From: Flavobacterium cutihirudinis | GTDB taxonomy: Bacteria > Bacteroidota > Bacteroidia > Flavobacteriales > Flavobacteriaceae | Length of the DNA stretch: 64,000 nt | Direction of reading: 5' to 3' | Assembly: GCF_003385895.1 (NCBI RefSeq) | Contig: NZ_QRDQ01000012.1 | Coordinates: 1-64,000, forward strand | Shown: one piece after another, positions 61,751 to 64,000 of the stretch | Position numbering within the stretch: position 1 is the first letter of the stretch | Layout of the letters: each line of letters starts with the position of its first letter | Program-made: the position numbers and the translations under genes | The notes under the pieces: model-generated | The model's database searches: none | The model's input: only the letters and a program-made list of their open reading frames with translations | Told to the model about the DNA's origin: nothing

Positions 61751-62131
61751 ATGGGAATATTTTCTGCTCTTATGGGCAACGCAGGCACTGTAACTCAAGA
61801 AGATTTGCTTAAAAAATACGGGCAACTTTTAACAGACAATGAAGAAATCGAAATGGGTTTCAAATTGATTCGTGATACTTTTATTTTTACCAATAAAAGA
61901 TTAATCTTGGTTGATGTGCAAGGAATTACAGGAAGCAAAACGGAATACAAATCAATTGCTTACAAAAGCATTACTCGTTTCAGCGTAGAAACTGCAGGAA
62001 CTTTTGATTTGGATGCTGAATTAAAAATCTGGGTTTCCAGCGAATTAAACCCAAGTATTGTAAAGCAATTCAACAAATCTGTAAATGTGTATGATGTCCA
62101 AAAAGTTTTAGCACATCACGTTTTAGGATAA
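61751..62131 (+). CDS. bacterial PH-domain protein (bPH_1)
   Basis: A 126-residue cytosolic protein. Its bacterial pleckstrin-homology fold (bPH_1, PF08000-like) is seen in LLTDNEEIEMGFKLIRDTFIFTNKRLILVDVQGITGSKTEYKSI, KSITRFSVETAG and the final helix VYDVQKVLAHHVLG. Such proteins form rings and are of unknown function in most bacteria. It stands alone, ended by a strong bidirectional terminator. Confidence 0.88.
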   Translation: MGIFSALMGNAGTVTQEDLLKKYGQLLTDNEEIEMGFKLIRDTFIFTNKRLILVDVQGITGSKTEYKSIAYKSITRFSVETAGTFDLDAELKIWVSSELNPSIVKQFNKSVNVYDVQKVLAHHVLG

Positions 62132-62140
62132 TCTATAAAA

Positions 62141-62169
62141 AAAACGGCAAATTTAGAATTTGCCGTTTT
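62141..62169. terminator. bidirectional intrinsic terminator
   Basis: AAAACGGCAAATT (62141-62153) and AATTTGCCGTTTT (62157-62169) are perfect complements with a 3-nt loop, between the convergent bPH and M48 genes. Confidence 0.88.
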
Positions 62170-62185
62170 TTTTATTTTGGACTTC

Positions 62186-63055
62186 TTATTTCTTTTTAGT
62201 CGTTTTCTTAGTAGTCGCTTTTTTCGTTGTCGTTGCTTTAGCCGGAACAGTATTTACAATTTTTTGCTGTACATACGGTTTGTACAATCCATCTTTTTCA
62301 GCTCTCTTTTTTGCGTCGTCTGCTCTTTTAGCAGAATCAGGATGCGAACTCATCATTCTGTCAAGAAATGAAGCTTCAGATCCTTCACTCATTTTAGCCA
62401 AAATTCTAAAAGCAGATTCTTCAGCATTTACATCATATCCGTTTTTCTTTAAGAAATTATACGAAAACAAATCGGCTTCAGCTTCTTGTTTACGGCTGTG
62501 TTTACTGTCGATCATTGCGCTTCCAATTTTCCCTAACTGACTATCTGTTACAGCACTAATTTTTGTAGATTGCGAAGATGCTCCATCAATTAAAGCTTCT
62601 TTTTGGTAAGCTGCGCGCATAGCATCTCTTGTATCATTATTGGCAACGTGTCCAATTTCATGACCAATAACCGCCAGCAATTCATTGTCATCCATAATAT
62701 CCATTAAGCCTGAATATACACGAACACTTCCGTCAGCTGTTGCAAATGCATTTACCTCTTTCAATTTATACACTTTATAATTCAGCGTATATCCCTCGCC
62801 TGAAGTATATTTTCCAAAAACTCTGTTTAATCTTAAAGTATAACCATCATTTGGCCCGGCAACTTCATTAGTCGAATCTAATTTACGAACAGCTTCTTTA
62901 GATAAAGTTGCTGCATCAGCATTTGTCAAGGTAAAACTAGTAACACCTTTTTGAAGAGCTCCCATTGCTTTATCTCCTAAATTAATTTGCGCATTCATTT
63001 TAGTAAAACCTAATGTGGCAAATAAAACTCCTAAAACGATAAATTTCTTTTCCAT
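62186..63055 (-). CDS. M48 family metalloprotease, exported
   Basis: A 289-residue zinc protease with a signal peptide (residues 1-22, ending MNAQ). The zinc site is VIGHEIGHVANND (HExxH) with the third ligand Glu in RKQEAEADLFSY. Domain M48 covers ~65-250, including NAFATADGSVRVYSGLMDIMDD. The C-terminus is a low-complexity Lys/Thr/Ala tail (~270-289, TTTKKATTKKTTKKK), rare in this family. It is the close paralogue of the next gene; the two probably arose by tandem duplication. Periplasmic quality control is a plausible role, by analogy to BepA/LoiP. Confidence 0.9.
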   Translation of the reverse strand: MEKKFIVLGVLFATLGFTKMNAQINLGDKAMGALQKGVTSFTLTNADAATLSKEAVRKLDSTNEVAGPNDGYTLRLNRVFGKYTSGEGYTLNYKVYKLKEVNAFATADGSVRVYSGLMDIMDDNELLAVIGHEIGHVANNDTRDAMRAAYQKEALIDGASSQSTKISAVTDSQLGKIGSAMIDSKHSRKQEAEADLFSYNFLKKNGYDVNAEESAFRILAKMSEGSEASFLDRMMSSHPDSAKRADDAKKRAEKDGLYKPYVQQKIVNTVPAKATTTKKATTKKTTKKK

Positions 63056-63080
63056 TTTTTTAATTATTACAATTTAACAA

Positions 63081-63088
63081 CAAATGTA
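63081..63088 (-). promoter_or_regulatory. -7 promoter box of the M48 gene at 62186
   Basis: Minus-strand TACATTTG matches TAnnTTTG, 25 bp before the ATG at 63055. Confidence 0.5.
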
Positions 63089-63194
63089 AATAACGCAATG
63101 CTATTTCATCTCACACAAAGTTCATTTTTTTAACAGATTAAAGATATAAATTTTTAACGAGCCATTTGCTGATAGTATAAGTATAACTATCAAA

Positions 63195-63225
63195 AAAAAG
63201 GCAAATCCTGGGAATTTGCCTTTTT
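63195..63225 (-). terminator. intrinsic terminator after the second M48 gene
   Basis: AAAAAGGCAAAT (63195-63206) and ATTTGCCTTTTT (63214-63225) form a 12-bp stem with a 7-nt loop; the minus strand continues into T's. It separates the two paralogues into different transcripts. Confidence 0.85.
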
Positions 63226-63241
63226 AATATTTTATCTGAAA

Positions 63242-64000
63242 TTACTTCTTTTTCGTTGTCTTTTTAGCAGTTGTTTTTGTTGCTGCTTTCGCTTTTACAG
63301 GTGTGCTATTATCAATTTTCTGCTGTACATACGCTTTATACAAACCATCTTTGGTAGCTCTTTTTTTAGCATCATCTGCTCTTTTTCCAGAATCTGGATG
63401 CGAACTCATCATTTTAGTCATAAAAGAAGATTCAGCTCCTTCGCTTATATTTTGAAGAATTCTAAAAGCAGATTCTTCTGCATTCACATCGTAGCCATTT
63501 CTTTTCATAAAACCATATGAAAACGTATCAGCTTGCGATTCTTGTTTTCTACTATGTTTGCTATCGATCATTGCACTTCCCAATTGACCTAATTGAGATT
63601 TTGTCATTGTCTCAATTTTTCCCGACTGTGATGAAGCGGCATCGAGTAAAGCCTCTTTTTTATAAGCTGCTTTAATAGCATCGCGTGTATCATGATTAAC
63701 TACGTGACCAATTTCATGCCCGATAACTGCAAGCAATTCATTATCATCCATTACATCCATTAATCCTGCAAATACACGAACGCTTCCATCTGCACAAGCA
63801 AATGCATTGATGTCTTTTACTAAATAAACCTTATAATTTAAAGTAACTCCCTCGCTGGAAATATGCTTTCCAAATAAACGATTTAATCGAATTGAGTAAC
63901 CATCTGTTTCTGGAGCTACAGGATTATTTGCGTCTAGTTCATCAATCGATTGTTTAGCCAAAGCAGCAGCGTCGGCGTCACTAAATGTAAGCCCAGAAAC
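63242..64000 (-). CDS. M48 family metalloprotease, exported (5' end beyond the window)
   Basis: The paralogue of the gene at 62186, with its N-terminus cut by the window edge: the frame is open to 64000, and the first visible residues (VSGLTFSDADAAALAKQSIDE) align with residues ~40-55 of the paralogue. Zinc site VIGHEIGHVVNHD and RKQESQADTFSY. A Lys/Ala/Thr tail (KAKAATKTTAKKTTKKK) ends the protein, as in the paralogue. A TTG at 63961 that gives an apparent start is inside the conserved region and is not the true start. Probably periplasmic. Confidence 0.9.
   Translation of the reverse strand, partial: VSGLTFSDADAAALAKQSIDELDANNPVAPETDGYSIRLNRLFGKHISSEGVTLNYKVYLVKDINAFACADGSVRVFAGLMDVMDDNELLAVIGHEIGHVVNHDTRDAIKAAYKKEALLDAASSQSGKIETMTKSQLGQLGSAMIDSKHSRKQESQADTFSYGFMKRNGYDVNAEESAFRILQNISEGAESSFMTKMMSSHPDSGKRADDAKKRATKDGLYKAYVQQKIDNSTPVKAKAATKTTAKKTTKKK

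Overview
The window looks like a piece of a Flavobacterium-type chromosome (Bacteroidota, Flavobacteriaceae). Base composition is AT-rich. Several upstream regions carry the Bacteroidota promoter box TAnnTTTG. There is a type IX secretion (T9SS) type-B sorting domain, and many families are typical of this group: STN-type TonB receptor with DUF4249 lipoprotein, GIN-domain proteins, DUF5683, the long LepB with an extra N-terminal membrane region, and WbqC. Intergenic spaces hold several families of inverted repeats of the kind dispersed in Flavobacterium genomes. These identifications come from reading the sequence; no database search was run.

Layout. 1-717: the end of an IS21-like element (four motifs spaced exactly 24 bp) abuts a T9SS cargo gene that has lost its 5' part. 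0.9-8.1 kb: orphan small protein, AraC regulator, oleate hydratase and a giant DUF2339 membrane protein. 8.4-13.6 kb: a cell-surface signalling operon (ECF sigma factor, a small ferredoxin-fold-like protein, FecR-type anti-sigma factor, STN TonB receptor, DUF4249 lipoprotein). 13.6-19.8 kb: small regulator/transporter units (EamA/Lrp, an AraC locus with a second copy of the small protein and a pentapeptide-repeat protein, MFS/AraC). 19.8-27.4 kb: a copper-handling island comprising a Cys/His-rich exported protein, a DUF3347 protein, an HMA-AraC fusion regulator, a CopA ATPase, a multicopper oxidase with a C-terminal beta-barrel-like extension, a tandem 224-bp hairpin repeat, and a 51-residue exported Cys-Cys peptide.

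27.5-37.4 kb: a three-enzyme fusion (GH18-like, polysaccharide deacetylase, GT2 synthase), a DUF4442 protein, a DUF4870 protein, the PadR/PspC/GIN envelope-stress-like cluster, and thioredoxin reductase. 37.5-43.8 kb: tRNA-Pro(UGG), an RlpA-like protein, then the conserved parA-parB-DUF5683-dapB-lepB-wbqC block. 43.8-51.5 kb: housekeeping genes (endonuclease/exonuclease/phosphatase family protein, two rhomboids, mutL, ribH, TPR protein, recF). 51.6-64 kb: DUF2461, erythromycin-esterase family, a glycosyltransferase, a frameshifted lipocalin-like gene, a Tat-signal aminotransferase, murB, a PaiB-like protein, GT2, ECF sigma, TonB, a bacterial PH-domain protein, and two paralogous M48 proteases, the last cut by the window end.

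The strongest candidates for under-described biology are: the copper island with its metal-domain-fused AraC regulator and oxidase/barrel fusion; the paired small cysteine-poor ferredoxin-like proteins next to unrelated regulators; the single-chain hydrolase-deacetylase-synthase; and the tandem nested-hairpin repeat after the oxidase gene.
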